Below, piece by piece: positions 1 to 6,131 of a stretch of 7,566 bases of DNA. The notes under the pieces are model-generated. The model searched no databases. It worked only from the letters and a program-made list of their open reading frames with translations, and was not told where the DNA came from. The stretch is from an uncultured Lysobacter sp. (GTDB lineage Bacteria > Pseudomonadota > Gammaproteobacteria > Xanthomonadales > Xanthomonadaceae). The translations under genes and the position numbers were made by a program. Numbering within the stretch: the first letter of the stretch is position 1; each line of letters starts with the position of its first letter. The stretch spans positions 1-7,566 of the forward strand of contig CADCUA010000360.1 of the NCBI GenBank assembly GCA_902805755.1, read 5' to 3'.

Positions 1-111
1 ATGAACGAGGCGACGCGCCCCGGACAGGTACCTGGTCCGGACGTTCGCGGGGATTGCCTGGCGCAACACGGCATGATCGGCCGGCGGAGCGGCCGTGGCG
101 CGGTGAACGGA
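1..111. other. Left flank beyond the tRNA 3' end; no gene supported
   Basis: This stretch lies downstream of the tRNA in the direction of transcription. I see no convincing coding sequence on either strand. It holds a near-palindrome at 20-40, listed separately, and a short GC hairpin (arms CGGCCG at 78-83 and 90-95, 6-nt loop). Neither is followed by a T run on the minus strand, so no canonical intrinsic terminator for the tRNA can be called. Confidence 0.5.
20..40. repeat. 21-bp imperfect palindrome, KpnI-site core
   Basis: The core CAGGTACCTG (25-34) is a perfect 10-bp palindrome. It is flanked by CCGGAC (20-25) and GTCCGG (35-40), which are complementary with one extra G on the right. 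It could be a symmetric protein-binding site or a fold-back at the 3' side of the tRNA transcript, about 70 nt past the mature tRNA end. No T tract follows on either side, so a terminator role is doubtful. Confidence 0.4.
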
Positions 112-187
112 TGGTGGGTCGTGATGGATTCGAACCATCGACCAGCGGATTAAAAGTCCGATGCTCTACCGACTGAGCTAACGACCC
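112..187 (-). tRNA. tRNA-Lys (anticodon UUU)
   Basis: The reverse complement folds as a complete 76-nt cloverleaf. The acceptor strand GGGTCGT (187-181) pairs with ACGACCC (122-116), followed by discriminator A (115) and an encoded CCA (114-112). The D arm contains AGCTCAGTCGGTAGAGC. The anticodon loop CTTTTAA gives anticodon TTT at 154-152, which reads AAA/AAG as lysine. The T arm carries the standard GGTTCGAATCC. A tRNA-Lys also follows queC in Pseudomonas, as far as I recall. It is not itself a queuosine substrate, because Q is placed only in GUN anticodons. Confidence 0.97.
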
Positions 188-230
188 ACGGGCAGCGCTT
201 GCTGCGGCCCGGCTGCGCGCCGGGGCCGGC

Positions 231-259
231 ATTCTAGCGCGAAGCGGCGCGGCAGGCAC
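231..259 (-). promoter_or_regulatory. Probable tRNA-Lys promoter
   Basis: On the minus strand a -10 hexamer TAGAAT (236-231; 5 of 6 to TATAAT) sits in the context CGCTAGAATGCC. A 17-nt spacer away is a weak -35, GTGCCT (259-254; 3 of 6). Transcription would start near 224, giving a leader of about 37 nt before the tRNA 5' end. The bases just after the -10 are very GC rich, as in stringently controlled stable-RNA promoters (known pattern; regulation here is inferred). Between start site and tRNA lie two possible hairpins: 206-213 with 219-227, and 192-196 with 201-205. The gap 188-339 holds no gene, and no clear queC terminator is visible in it. Confidence 0.5.
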
Positions 260-339
260 CTGTGGCGCCGGCTGCTTTCCGCCCCGCTTCAATCCACCGG
301 GTGGCAGCGCCTTGCACACGCCCGGGCCGGACCGGCGAA

Positions 340-1056
340 TCAGGCGTAGCGCGTCGGGTCGGCCACACCCGCGGCCGCGAAGCCTTCGGCGCGCAGGCGG
401 CAGGCGTCGCAATGGCGGCAGGCGCGGCCTTCGGCGTCGGCCTGGTAGCACGAGACGGTCTGGGCGAAGTCCACGCCCAGGCGCAGGCCCTCGCGCACGA
501 TGTCGGCCTTGCTCAGGTGCTGCAGCGGCGCGTGGATGCGCAGCCCGGCGCCTTCGACGCCTGCTTTCGTGGCGAGGTTCGCCAGGTGCTGGAACGCGGC
601 GATGAACTCCGGCCGGCAGTCGGGATAACCCGAGTAATCGACCGCGTTGACGCCGCAGAAGATGTCCGCGGCGCCTAGCACCTCCGCCCAGCCGAGCGCG
701 ACGGACAGCATGATCGTGTTGCGCGCCGGCACGTACGTGACCGGGATGTCGTCCTTGCGCGCGTCGCTGCCGATCGCGTGCCCGTCGTCGTCCATCGGCA
801 CGCCGATCGCCTCGTCCGTCAGCGCCGAGCCGCCGATGCTGCGCAGGTCCACGTTCACGGTCTTGTGCGCGACGGCGCCGAGCTCGCGCGCGACGCGATC
901 GGCCGCATCGAGTTCGGACGTGTGCCGTTGCCCGTAACGCACACTCAATGCGTGCACCGCGAAGCCCTGCTCGCGCGCCATCGCGATGACGACGGCGGAA
1001 TCCATGCCGCCGGACACGAGGACGACGGCGGGCCTAAGGCAGACAGGGGCATTCAT
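340..1056 (-). CDS. queC: 7-cyano-7-deazaguanine synthase QueC
   Basis: QueC converts 7-carboxy-7-deazaguanine (CDG) to preQ0 in the cytoplasm, using ATP and ammonia; it is the last step before QueF in queuosine synthesis. The 238-aa product is of normal family length. It opens with the PP-loop ATP pyrophosphatase motif SGGMDS (residues 15-20). YVPARNT (108-114) and [17 protein letters not shown] (135-151) are also family motifs. A C-terminal zinc site is formed by Cys203, Cys213, Cys216 and Cys219 (SCYQ...CRHCDAC). A short acidic insert around residues 86-105 ([11 protein letters not shown]...) seems longer than in E. coli, from memory. The ATG at 1056 has no strong Shine-Dalgarno; the 81-nt gap after queE contains an inverted repeat touching the start codon. 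Its substrate is made by the product of the preceding gene, queE. Confidence 0.96.
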   Translation of the reverse strand: MNAPVCLRPAVVLVSGGMDSAVVIAMAREQGFAVHALSVRYGQRHTSELDAADRVARELGAVAHKTVNVDLRSIGGSALTDEAIGVPMDDDGHAIGSDARKDDIPVTYVPARNTIMLSVALGWAEVLGAADIFCGVNAVDYSGYPDCRPEFIAAFQHLANLATKAGVEGAGLRIHAPLQHLSKADIVREGLRLGVDFAQTVSCYQADAEGRACRHCDACRLRAEGFAAAGVADPTRYA

Positions 1057-1096
1057 TGCGCAACGCTCAAGGATGGGTGGAGTGGATGGTTGCGCA
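1057..1096 (-). repeat. Inverted repeat in the queC leader
   Basis: TGCGCAAC (1057-1064) and GTTGCGCA (1089-1096) are perfect 8-nt inverted arms with a 24-nt loop. In the minus-strand mRNA the proximal arm directly abuts the queC AUG (1056), so folding would cover positions -1 to -8. The 81-base queE-queC gap (1057-1137) otherwise shows no promoter, no strong ribosome-binding site and no small gene. A regulatory role is only inferred, and an 8-bp repeat can arise by chance at this GC content. Confidence 0.3.
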
Positions 1097-1137
1097 TCGC
1101 GCGGCAGTGCGGGCGATGCCGGTGACCGCAGCGCGCT

Positions 1138-1815
1138 TCAGCGCCCGGGCTCGTCGTCCCAGAGGATCTTGTGCAGCTGCAGCTGGAAGCGCACGGGCAG
1201 GCGGTCGGCGACGATCCAGTCGGCGAGCTCGCGCGGCGATATCTGCGTGAAGCTGGGCGAGAACAGCACGTCGCAGCGCGACGCCAGCGCGTGCTCGGCC
1301 AGCACCGACTTCGCCCAGTCGTAATCCTCGCGCGAGCAGATCACGAACTTGACCTGGTCGTGCGGCGTCAGCTGCGCGATGTTCGCCCAGTGGTTGCGAT
1401 GCAGTTCGCCCGAGCCGGGCGTCTTGATGTCGACGATGCGCGACACGCGCGTGTCCACGTCGGCGATATCGATCGCGCCGGAGGTTTCCAGCGAGACGTC
1501 GTAGCCGGCGTCGCACAGTCGCTTGAGCAGGCCGATGCAACGCTTCTGCGCGAGCGGCTCGCCGCCGGTCACGCACACGTGGCGGGCGCCATGGCGCGCG
1601 ACTTCGGCAAGGATCGAATCGATCTCCCACCACTGCCCGCCGTGGAATGCATACGCGGTATCGCAGTACGTGCAGCGCAGCGGACAGCCGGTCAGGCGCA
1701 CGAACACCGTGGGCCAGCCGATGCTGCGGGCCTCACCCTGGAGCGAGAGGAAGATTTCGGTGAGCTTGAGGCGATCGGCCGATGCGGCGGACGCCTCGGG
1801 CGCGAGGGTGTTCAT
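1138..1815 (-). CDS. queE: 7-carboxy-7-deazaguanine synthase QueE
   Basis: QueE is a radical-SAM enzyme that contracts CPH4 (6-carboxy-5,6,7,8-tetrahydropterin) to CDG, the substrate of QueC. The 225-aa protein shows SLQGE (24-28), typical of the QueE N-terminus. The CxxxCxxC iron-sulfur site is GCPLRCTYC, with Cys44, Cys48 and Cys51. It also has TGGEP (83-87) for SAM binding, ETSG (110-113) and the C-terminal QLQLHKILW (211-219). The ATG at 1815 is the only plausible start, because no other in-frame Met precedes the conserved LTEIFLSLQGE. There is no Shine-Dalgarno sequence. A TAAAAT box lies 7-12 nt upstream and a strong hairpin lies before that. queE sits between cpoB (63-base gap) and queC (81-base gap), all co-directional. 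queD, the preceding pathway step, is not in the window. Confidence 0.96.
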   Translation of the reverse strand: MNTLAPEASAASADRLKLTEIFLSLQGEARSIGWPTVFVRLTGCPLRCTYCDTAYAFHGGQWWEIDSILAEVARHGARHVCVTGGEPLAQKRCIGLLKRLCDAGYDVSLETSGAIDIADVDTRVSRIVDIKTPGSGELHRNHWANIAQLTPHDQVKFVICSREDYDWAKSVLAEHALASRCDVLFSPSFTQISPRELADWIVADRLPVRFQLQLHKILWDDEPGR

Positions 1816-1821
1816 GCCGCG

Positions 1822-1827
1822 ATTTTA
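1822..1827 (-). promoter_or_regulatory. Possible -10 box of a queE promoter (leaderless start)
   Basis: On the minus strand the hexamer TAAAAT (1827-1822) matches TATAAT at 5 of 6 positions. Six bases follow before the queE ATG (1815), so a start site 7 nt after the box would fall on the A of the initiation codon. This would explain the missing ribosome-binding site. The -35 region lies inside the hairpin and has no recognisable TTGACA, so the call is tentative. In a GC-rich genome an AT-rich hexamer just before a start codon may also simply lower mRNA structure. Confidence 0.3.
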
Positions 1828-1829
1828 GC

Positions 1830-1868
1830 CGATGGCCGCGGCCGGACCTTGCCCGGCCGCGGCCATCG
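1830..1868 (-). repeat. Perfect 16-bp hairpin between cpoB and queE
   Basis: CGATGGCCGCGGCCGG (1830-1845) and CCGGCCGCGGCCATCG (1853-1868) are exact reverse complements around a 7-nt loop (1846-1852). The structure begins 10 nt after the cpoB stop and ends 14 nt before the queE ATG, so it fills most of the 63-base gap. After the stem the minus-strand RNA continues GCUAAAAUC, with no U tract, and the plus side has none either. It is therefore not a canonical intrinsic terminator. It could be an attenuator, an mRNA-stabilising 3' end for the tol-pal transcript, or a translation modulator of queE. The arms also contain the self-complementary GGCCGCGGCC. Confidence 0.75.
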
Positions 1869-1878
1869 CTGAAAGATG

Positions 1879-2691
1879 CTAGCGCAGCGTGCCCAGCCGC
1901 ATCGCGCTGAGCCGGTCGCTCGCGGTGCGGGCGACGTCGGTGTTCGGGTAGCGCTCGACGACGCGACGCAGCGTCTCCTGCGCGGCCGCATCCTGCTTGA
2001 GCCCGGCCTGCGACAGGCCCAGCTTGAGCAGCGCACCCGGCGCCTTGTCGTGCGTGGGATAGCGGTCGAGCAGCGCCTGGAACTGCGACAGCGCGAGCGT
2101 GTAGTTCTGCGTGACGTAATAGCTCTCGCCCAGCCAGTAGAGCGCGTTCGGCGTGTACTGGCCTGCGGGATAGGCCTGCACGAACGCTGCGAACTGCCGC
2201 GCCGCATCGACATACTCGCCGGCCTTCAACCGCGCGAATGCGGCTTCGTACGCGGCGCGTTCGCCCGCGGCAGGCACGGGTGCGGGCGCGGCAGGCGTCG
2301 TCGCCTTGCCCGGCGCGGTCGAGGCCGGCGTCGGGCTCGCGGGTTTCGTTGCCGCCGGGGCCGGCGCACGCGTCGCAGGCGGCGTCGACACGGGAGCGCC
2401 GCTGCCGCTTTCCAGCCGCTCGATGCGGCCGTCCAGGTCCAGGTACTGCACGCGCGCGCTCGATTTGAGCTGCTCGTTGAGCTGCTGCAGCTCCTCGACC
2501 TGCGCGCGCAGCGCTTGCAACTCACCGCGCATCTGCGTGATCTGGTTCAGCAGGTCGGTGTTGACCTGCGGCGTGGCCGCGCGCTGTTCGAGCACGGCGA
2601 CGCGGTCGGCCAGGCTCGCGCGCTGGGCGGATACGGGTGCGGCGGCCACGAGGGCCGCCGCGATCAGGGTGGTGCAAAAGGTCTTTCGCAT
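1879..2691 (-). CDS. cpoB: Cell division coordinator CpoB (YbgF), periplasmic TPR protein
   Basis: CpoB is the periplasmic protein that, in E. coli, binds TolA and the PBP1B-LpoB synthase and coordinates peptidoglycan synthesis with outer-membrane constriction. The 270-aa product has a signal peptide (1-22, cleavage after VSA). A heptad-rich coiled coil follows (about 24-95; LADRVAVLEQR, LQALRAQVEELQQLNEQL) and corresponds to the trimerisation segment. Then come a Pro/Ala/Thr linker (97-143) and TPR units (about 145-265) with AGEYVDAARQFAAFVQAYP, ALYWLGESYY and AAAQETLRRVVERYPN. The order of parts matches the family. The ATG at 2691 lies 15 bases past the pal stop with a weak GGA upstream, so translation is probably coupled to pal. 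It is the last tol-pal gene and is followed by the strong hairpin at 1830-1868. Confidence 0.95.
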   Translation of the reverse strand: MRKTFCTTLIAAALVAAAPVSAQRASLADRVAVLEQRAATPQVNTDLLNQITQMRGELQALRAQVEELQQLNEQLKSSARVQYLDLDGRIERLESGSGAPVSTPPATRAPAPAATKPASPTPASTAPGKATTPAAPAPVPAAGERAAYEAAFARLKAGEYVDAARQFAAFVQAYPAGQYTPNALYWLGESYYVTQNYTLALSQFQALLDRYPTHDKAPGALLKLGLSQAGLKQDAAAQETLRRVVERYPNTDVARTASDRLSAMRLGTLR

Positions 2692-2706
2692 TGCGTCCAG
2701 CCGCTA

Positions 2707-3246
2707 TCAGCGGGCGTTGTAGATGATCTCGACGCGACGGTTGCGGGCCCAGCAATCCTCGCCCGACTCGGTGCAGACCGGACGCTCCTCGCCGTAGCTC
2801 ACCACGTTGATCTGGTTGCCGGAACCGCCGCTGGCCTGGATCGCGGACGAAACCGCATTGCCACGGCGCTCGGCGAGACCGAGGTTGTACTCGCGGCTGC
2901 CGCGCTCGTCGGCGTTGCCTTCGAGGTTCATGCGCGAGGACGGGCGATCACGCAGGTACTTCGCGTGGCAGGTCACGACCGCCTGGAACTCCGGACGCAG
3001 CGCATCCTGGTCGAGGTCGAAGTACACGATGCGCTGGCGCAGGCAGGCGTCGGTGTCCAGATCGTTCGGACCGTACGCGCCGGCCGCGGTCGGGCCGGTA
3101 TCCGTCGTCGTCGCGGCCGGCGGCGTGCTCGGCGTGGTGTTCGTCGGCGGGGCTTCCTTGACCTTCTTCGAGCAGGCCACAGCCAGGGTGCACATCACGG
3201 CAGCGATCACGAGCTTGCTGGCGGATGCGGAGCGGGGGTGATTCAT
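2707..3246 (-). CDS. pal: Peptidoglycan-associated lipoprotein Pal
   Basis: Pal anchors the outer membrane to peptidoglycan and binds TolB. The 179-aa precursor has a lipoprotein signal with LAVAC; Cys25 would be lipidated, and Ser at +2 suggests outer-membrane sorting. Ala at -3 departs from the usual Leu. A Pro/Thr-rich linker (32-60) leads into an OmpA-like domain (about 68-179). This contains YFDLDQDALRPE (75-86), the diaminopimelate-binding NADERGS...YNLGLAERR (111-128) and the C-terminal ARNRRVEIIY (167-176). The mature part has four further cysteines (68, 93, 158, 165), whereas E. coli Pal has only the lipidated one. The start at 3246 is chosen over an upstream in-frame ATG at 3333, because it has a GAGGAA site and begins directly with a lipoprotein signal. 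The upstream start would also overlap tolB. Confidence 0.96.
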   Translation of the reverse strand: MNHPRSASASKLVIAAVMCTLAVACSKKVKEAPPTNTTPSTPPAATTTDTGPTAAGAYGPNDLDTDACLRQRIVYFDLDQDALRPEFQAVVTCHAKYLRDRPSSRMNLEGNADERGSREYNLGLAERRGNAVSSAIQASGGSGNQINVVSYGEERPVCTESGEDCWARNRRVEIIYNAR

Positions 3247-3251
3247 GGTCG

Positions 3252-3257
3252 TTCCTC
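3252..3257 (-). promoter_or_regulatory. Ribosome-binding site of pal
   Basis: GAGGAA on the minus strand (3257-3252) lies 5 nt before the ATG at 3246. It is one of the clearest Shine-Dalgarno sites in the window and decides the pal start. The 59-base tolB-pal gap (3247-3305) has no other evident element; a TTGACC near its upstream end lacks a matching -10. Confidence 0.75.
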
Positions 3258-3305
3258 GACTGCGGCGGAAAGGGAATTCGGAAGCGGGAAGATCGGTCAA
3301 CCGGA

Positions 3306-4625
3306 TCAACGCGGCGCGCGGAACGGGCCCCACGAGGGCTCGCGCACGTCGCCGTCGGCCAGCACCAGGCGCTGGCGCACGCGGCCGTCGGTCGATACCG
3401 AGTACAGCACACCGCGCTGGCCTTCGCGTGCGGCGTACAGCAGCATCGCGCCGTTCGGGGCGAAGCTCGGCGATTCGTCCAGCGAACCCGGCGACAGCGT
3501 ATTCCAGCGCGGCGCGCCGAGGCTGTTGTCCATGATCGCGATGCGGTAGTTGTTGCCCGCGCCCTGCGCGGTGGCGATCTTCTTGCCGTCGAACGAGACG
3601 CTCGGGCTCGCGTTGTACGTCCCCTGGAACGTCACGCGCGTGGCGCCGCCGCCACTGGACGCGACCTGGTAGATCTGCGGCCGGCCGCCGCGGTCGGAGG
3701 TGAAGAAGATGCGGCTGCCGTCGGCGCTCCAGGTCGGCTCGGTGTCGATGCCGAAGTGGTTCGTCAGCTGCGTCAGCGCACGGCTGCCGAGGTCCATCAC
3801 GTAGATCTCGGGATTGCCGCTGCGCGACAGCGTCAGCGCGAGGCGGCGGCCATCGGGCGAGAACGACGGCGCGCCGTTGATGCCGCGGAACTTCGCGACC
3901 AGCTCGCGCGCGCCGGATGCGATCGTCTGGATGTAGATCGAGGAGTTGCCGCCTTCGAAGCTCACATACGCAAGGCGCGCGCCGTCCGGGCTCCAGGACG
4001 GCGACAGCAGCGGCTCGGCCGAGCGCACGACGGTCTGCGGGCTGTAGCCGTCGCTGTCGGCGACCATCAGCGCGTAGCGCGCGTTGCGCCCGGCACCGAC
4101 CGCGGTGATGTACGCGACGCGGGTGAAGAACGCGCCGCGCACGCCGGTGATCTTTTCGTAGATCGCATCGGCGACCTGGTGCGCGACGTCGCGCATCGCG
4201 CCGCCCGGCGCGGTCAGTGCGAAGCCCAGCAGCCGCTGCTGCTTGGCCACGTCGAACAGCTCGTACTCCACGCGGTACTGGCCGCTACCTGCGTCCATCA
4301 CGCGCCCGACGACGAGGTAATCCTGGTTGAGTGCGCGCCAGGTCGGATACCGCACGTCGCTGCCGCGCGTCGGCCGTTCCGGCATGTCAGCCACCGGCAG
4401 GCCGCGGAACTGGCCCGAGCGATTGAGGTCGGCCGTCACCACCGCCGCCACGTCCGTTTGCGGCGCCGCGCCACCGCCCTGGTAGGGCATCGGCACGACC
4501 GCGATCGGCAGGGCCGCGGCGTTGCCGCCGACGATGTCGATTTCGAGGCCCTGCTGCTGAGCGAACGCCGACAGCGGCAACAGCACGGCGAGCAGGGAGG
4601 CGAACCAGGCGAGCGAGCGTTTCAT
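3306..4625 (-). CDS. tolB: Tol-Pal system beta-propeller protein TolB
   Basis: TolB is the periplasmic partner that binds Pal through its propeller and TolA through its N-terminal TolA box. The 439-aa precursor has a Sec signal (1-22, cleaved after AFA, leaving QQQGLEIDIVGG). The N-terminal domain spans about 23-165. The propeller repeats are very regular: SPSWSPDG at 208, APSFSPDG at 252, EPTWSADG at 296, SPSVSFDG at 340, SPSFAPNG at 385 and a final EPSWGP at 429, which is a 44-45 residue period. Length and organisation match known TolB. The ATG at 4625 has only a weak CGGAA upstream. A 109-base gap separates it from tolA, the longest inside the tol cluster, and contains a hairpin. In E. coli a separate promoter for tolB-pal has been discussed; I cannot identify a good one here. 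Confidence 0.97.
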   Translation of the reverse strand: MKRSLAWFASLLAVLLPLSAFAQQQGLEIDIVGGNAAALPIAVVPMPYQGGGAAPQTDVAAVVTADLNRSGQFRGLPVADMPERPTRGSDVRYPTWRALNQDYLVVGRVMDAGSGQYRVEYELFDVAKQQRLLGFALTAPGGAMRDVAHQVADAIYEKITGVRGAFFTRVAYITAVGAGRNARYALMVADSDGYSPQTVVRSAEPLLSPSWSPDGARLAYVSFEGGNSSIYIQTIASGARELVAKFRGINGAPSFSPDGRRLALTLSRSGNPEIYVMDLGSRALTQLTNHFGIDTEPTWSADGSRIFFTSDRGGRPQIYQVASSGGGATRVTFQGTYNASPSVSFDGKKIATAQGAGNNYRIAIMDNSLGAPRWNTLSPGSLDESPSFAPNGAMLLYAAREGQRGVLYSVSTDGRVRQRLVLADGDVREPSWGPFRAPR

Positions 4626-4686
4626 GGGCGATTCCGGGACGACAGCGGGGCATTCTTAACAGCCCGACTGTGAATACACACTCAAA

Positions 4687-4712
4687 GCTGAACACAAGCG
4701 GTCTTGTTCAGC
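4687..4712 (-). repeat. Hairpin between tolA and tolB
   Basis: GCTGAAC (4687-4693) pairs with GTTCAGC (4706-4712). After a 2-nt bulge (4694-4695), AAG (4696-4698) pairs with CTT (4703-4705), closing a 4-nt loop. It lies 22 nt after the tolA stop codon. In the minus-strand RNA only three U residues follow (GCUUUGAG), so termination would be weak at best. It could lower expression of the distal genes or mark a processing site between tolQRA and tolB-pal. The rest of the gap (4626-4734) is relatively AT rich around 4655-4686, but I find no promoter with both boxes. Confidence 0.45.
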
Positions 4713-4734
4713 CCACGGATACGTGCTGGCGCGA

Positions 4735-5691
4735 TCAGTCCGCGCGGAAGTTCAGGGTCAGATTGCGCTGGAACACAGGTTCGAATCCGGCATACGGCAG
4801 CGGCTGCGCTTTGAGCACGGCGGCCTCGATCGAGCGGCGCCCGGCCTCGTCGTATGAACACGGTGAGGCGACCTGCACGTCCACGACTTCGCCGCCCGGC
4901 AACTGGCGGATCACCAGCTTGCAGGCATCGCCGCTCTGCACCGCATCGGGACGCGTCCACTTGGACGTGATCGCCGCCTTCAGCGCCTCGGCGTAGCGCG
5001 CCTTGAGGCCGGCGTCGTCGCCACCACCGCCGGGCGCGCTTGCCGCGGCATCGGCGCGCGCGGCTTCCTCGGCCGCCGGGCCCGAGCCCGAGCGCGCATC
5101 CGCCAGTTGCTGCAGGCGCTGCTCGGCGAGCTCGGCCTCGCGCGCCGCCGCGGCGCGCTTGCGGCGGATTTCGGCGATGCGGCGTTCGGTTTCCGACTTC
5201 TCCGCCTGCCGGCGCTGCTGCTCGGCCTGCTCCTGGCGTTCGCGCTCCTCGGTCAGGTCGACCTGCTCCTGGCGCTGCTTCGCTTCCTGCGGCCTGGTTT
5301 CCTTCGTCGGCTTCGGCGTGGGCTGCTCGACGACGGCTTCCTGCGTCTCGGTGTCCGGGTCGGCGAGCAGGTCCTGCGGCGTCGGCTGCGGCGGCGCGAT
5401 CGCCTCTTCCGGCACCGGTTCCGGTTCGGGCTGCGGCGGCGTCGGAACCGGCTCTTCTTCCGGCGTCGGCTCTGGCAAGGCCTCGGCCACGGGGTCGGCC
5501 TGCAGCGCGCGCTGCATCGACGCGGACAGATCGCCCACGTCCACCATGTCGGCCGCCACTGCCCCGCCCGCGGCGGCGGTCGCCGTATCGCGCGTCCACC
5601 ACATGCCCACGAACAGCAGCGCGAACAGCAACGCGTGCAGCGCCAGCGCGAGCACGAACGCCTGCGTGGTGTCGGCGCGCGTCTCGCGCAT
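4735..5691 (-). CDS. tolA: Cell envelope integrity protein TolA
   Basis: TolA links the TolQR motor to TolB-Pal and CpoB across the periplasm. The 318-aa protein has a short cytoplasmic N-terminus and one transmembrane helix (about 11-31, AFVLALALHALLFALLFVGM). A Pro/Glu-rich segment (about 71-130, PEPTPEEEPVPTP and repeats) resembles the rigid arm of TonB. A charged Gln/Glu/Arg coiled coil (about 132-200) follows. The C-terminal TolA III domain (about 226-318) contains LKARYAEALKAAITSKW, and Cys257 and Cys278 are the likely counterparts of the E. coli domain-III disulfide. The arm is shorter than the long Ala/Lys helix of E. coli TolA (421 aa). The ATG overlaps the tolR stop by one base (TAATG), with GAAGGG at 5706-5701 inside tolR as ribosome-binding site, so translation is probably coupled. 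Confidence 0.95.
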   Translation of the reverse strand: MRETRADTTQAFVLALALHALLFALLFVGMWWTRDTATAAAGGAVAADMVDVGDLSASMQRALQADPVAEALPEPTPEEEPVPTPPQPEPEPVPEEAIAPPQPTPQDLLADPDTETQEAVVEQPTPKPTKETRPQEAKQRQEQVDLTEERERQEQAEQQRRQAEKSETERRIAEIRRKRAAAAREAELAEQRLQQLADARSGSGPAAEEAARADAAASAPGGGGDDAGLKARYAEALKAAITSKWTRPDAVQSGDACKLVIRQLPGGEVVDVQVASPCSYDEAGRRSIEAAVLKAQPLPYAGFEPVFQRNLTLNFRAD

Positions 5692-6131
5692 TACTTCGCG
5701 CCCTTCGCCGTGGTGAGAAGGCTGACCTTGTCGACCTTCGCGCGGCTCAGCAGATCGATCGCGTCCATCACCTGCTGGTACGGCGCATCGCCCTGCCCGG
5801 CCACGAGCACCGGCACCTTCGCGTTCTGGTTGCGCAGTGCGCTGACGCGCGCGAGCAGCGCTTCGGCGCCCATGCGCTGCGGCTGCGCATCGCCGCTGAC
5901 GGTCAGGCCGTAGCTGCCGTCGCCATAGACGGTCACGACCACGGGCTCGACTTCCGCGCTGATCGAGCGCGCATTCGAGTTCGGCAGGTCCACATCCACG
6001 CCGAGGTTCAGCAGCGGCGCGGTGATCATGAAGATCACCAGCAGCACGAGCATCACGTCGATATACGGGACGACGTTGATCTCGGACTTGAGTTTGCGCT
6101 TGTGGCGACGACGCACGGACGAGGCGGTCAT
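5691..6131 (-). CDS. tolR: Protein TolR, ExbD/TolR family
   Basis: TolR pairs with TolQ to form the proton channel that energises TolA. The 146-aa protein has a basic cytoplasmic start (RRRHKRKLKSEINVVP) and one transmembrane helix (about 22-42, YIDVMLVLLVIFMITAPLL). Asp25 within the helix matches the essential channel aspartate (Asp23 in E. coli). A periplasmic domain (about 45-140) follows, with DLPNS and the C-terminal VMDAIDLLSRAKVDKVSLLT, typical of ExbD/TolR. It ends in TAA overlapping the tolA ATG. The ATG at 6131 is supported by GGAG nine bases upstream and by the conserved position of SEINVVPYIDV. Unusually, 97 bases separate it from tolQ, and a 33-codon ORF bridges the gap. Confidence 0.97.
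   Translation of the reverse strand: MTASSVRRRHKRKLKSEINVVPYIDVMLVLLVIFMITAPLLNLGVDVDLPNSNARSISAEVEPVVVTVYGDGSYGLTVSGDAQPQRMGAEALLARVSALRNQNAKVPVLVAGQGDAPYQQVMDAIDLLSRAKVDKVSLLTTAKGAK

Noticed and set aside
1..153. Plus-strand ORF from the first base, reading MNEATRPG... and ending MDSNHRPAD
   Set aside because: It runs through the tRNA-Lys gene. The MDSNHRPAD ending is the familiar false translation of a tRNA, and no other support exists.
188..339. Intrinsic terminator after queC
   Set aside because: Several GC-rich stems can be drawn (for example 294-304 and 206-227), but none is followed by a T run on the minus strand.
3247..3305. Possible pal promoter with a TTGACC -35 in the tolB-pal gap
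   Set aside because: No -10-like hexamer occurs at 16-18 bases; the best candidate there matches only two positions.
3247..3333. Upstream in-frame ATG extending Pal by 29 residues
   Set aside because: It would overlap the end of tolB, put a charged stretch before the lipoprotein signal, and ignore the good GAGGAA site before the ATG at 3246.
1876..3549. 557-codon plus-strand ORF antisense to cpoB, pal and tolB
   Set aside because: Arg/Ala/Gly-rich low-complexity translation crossing three well-supported genes and their gaps; typical of the antisense frame in GC-rich DNA.
3225..4673. 482-codon plus-strand ORF antisense to tolB
   Set aside because: Its composition (Arg, Ala, His rich) shows no recognisable domain, and TolB on the other strand is unambiguous.
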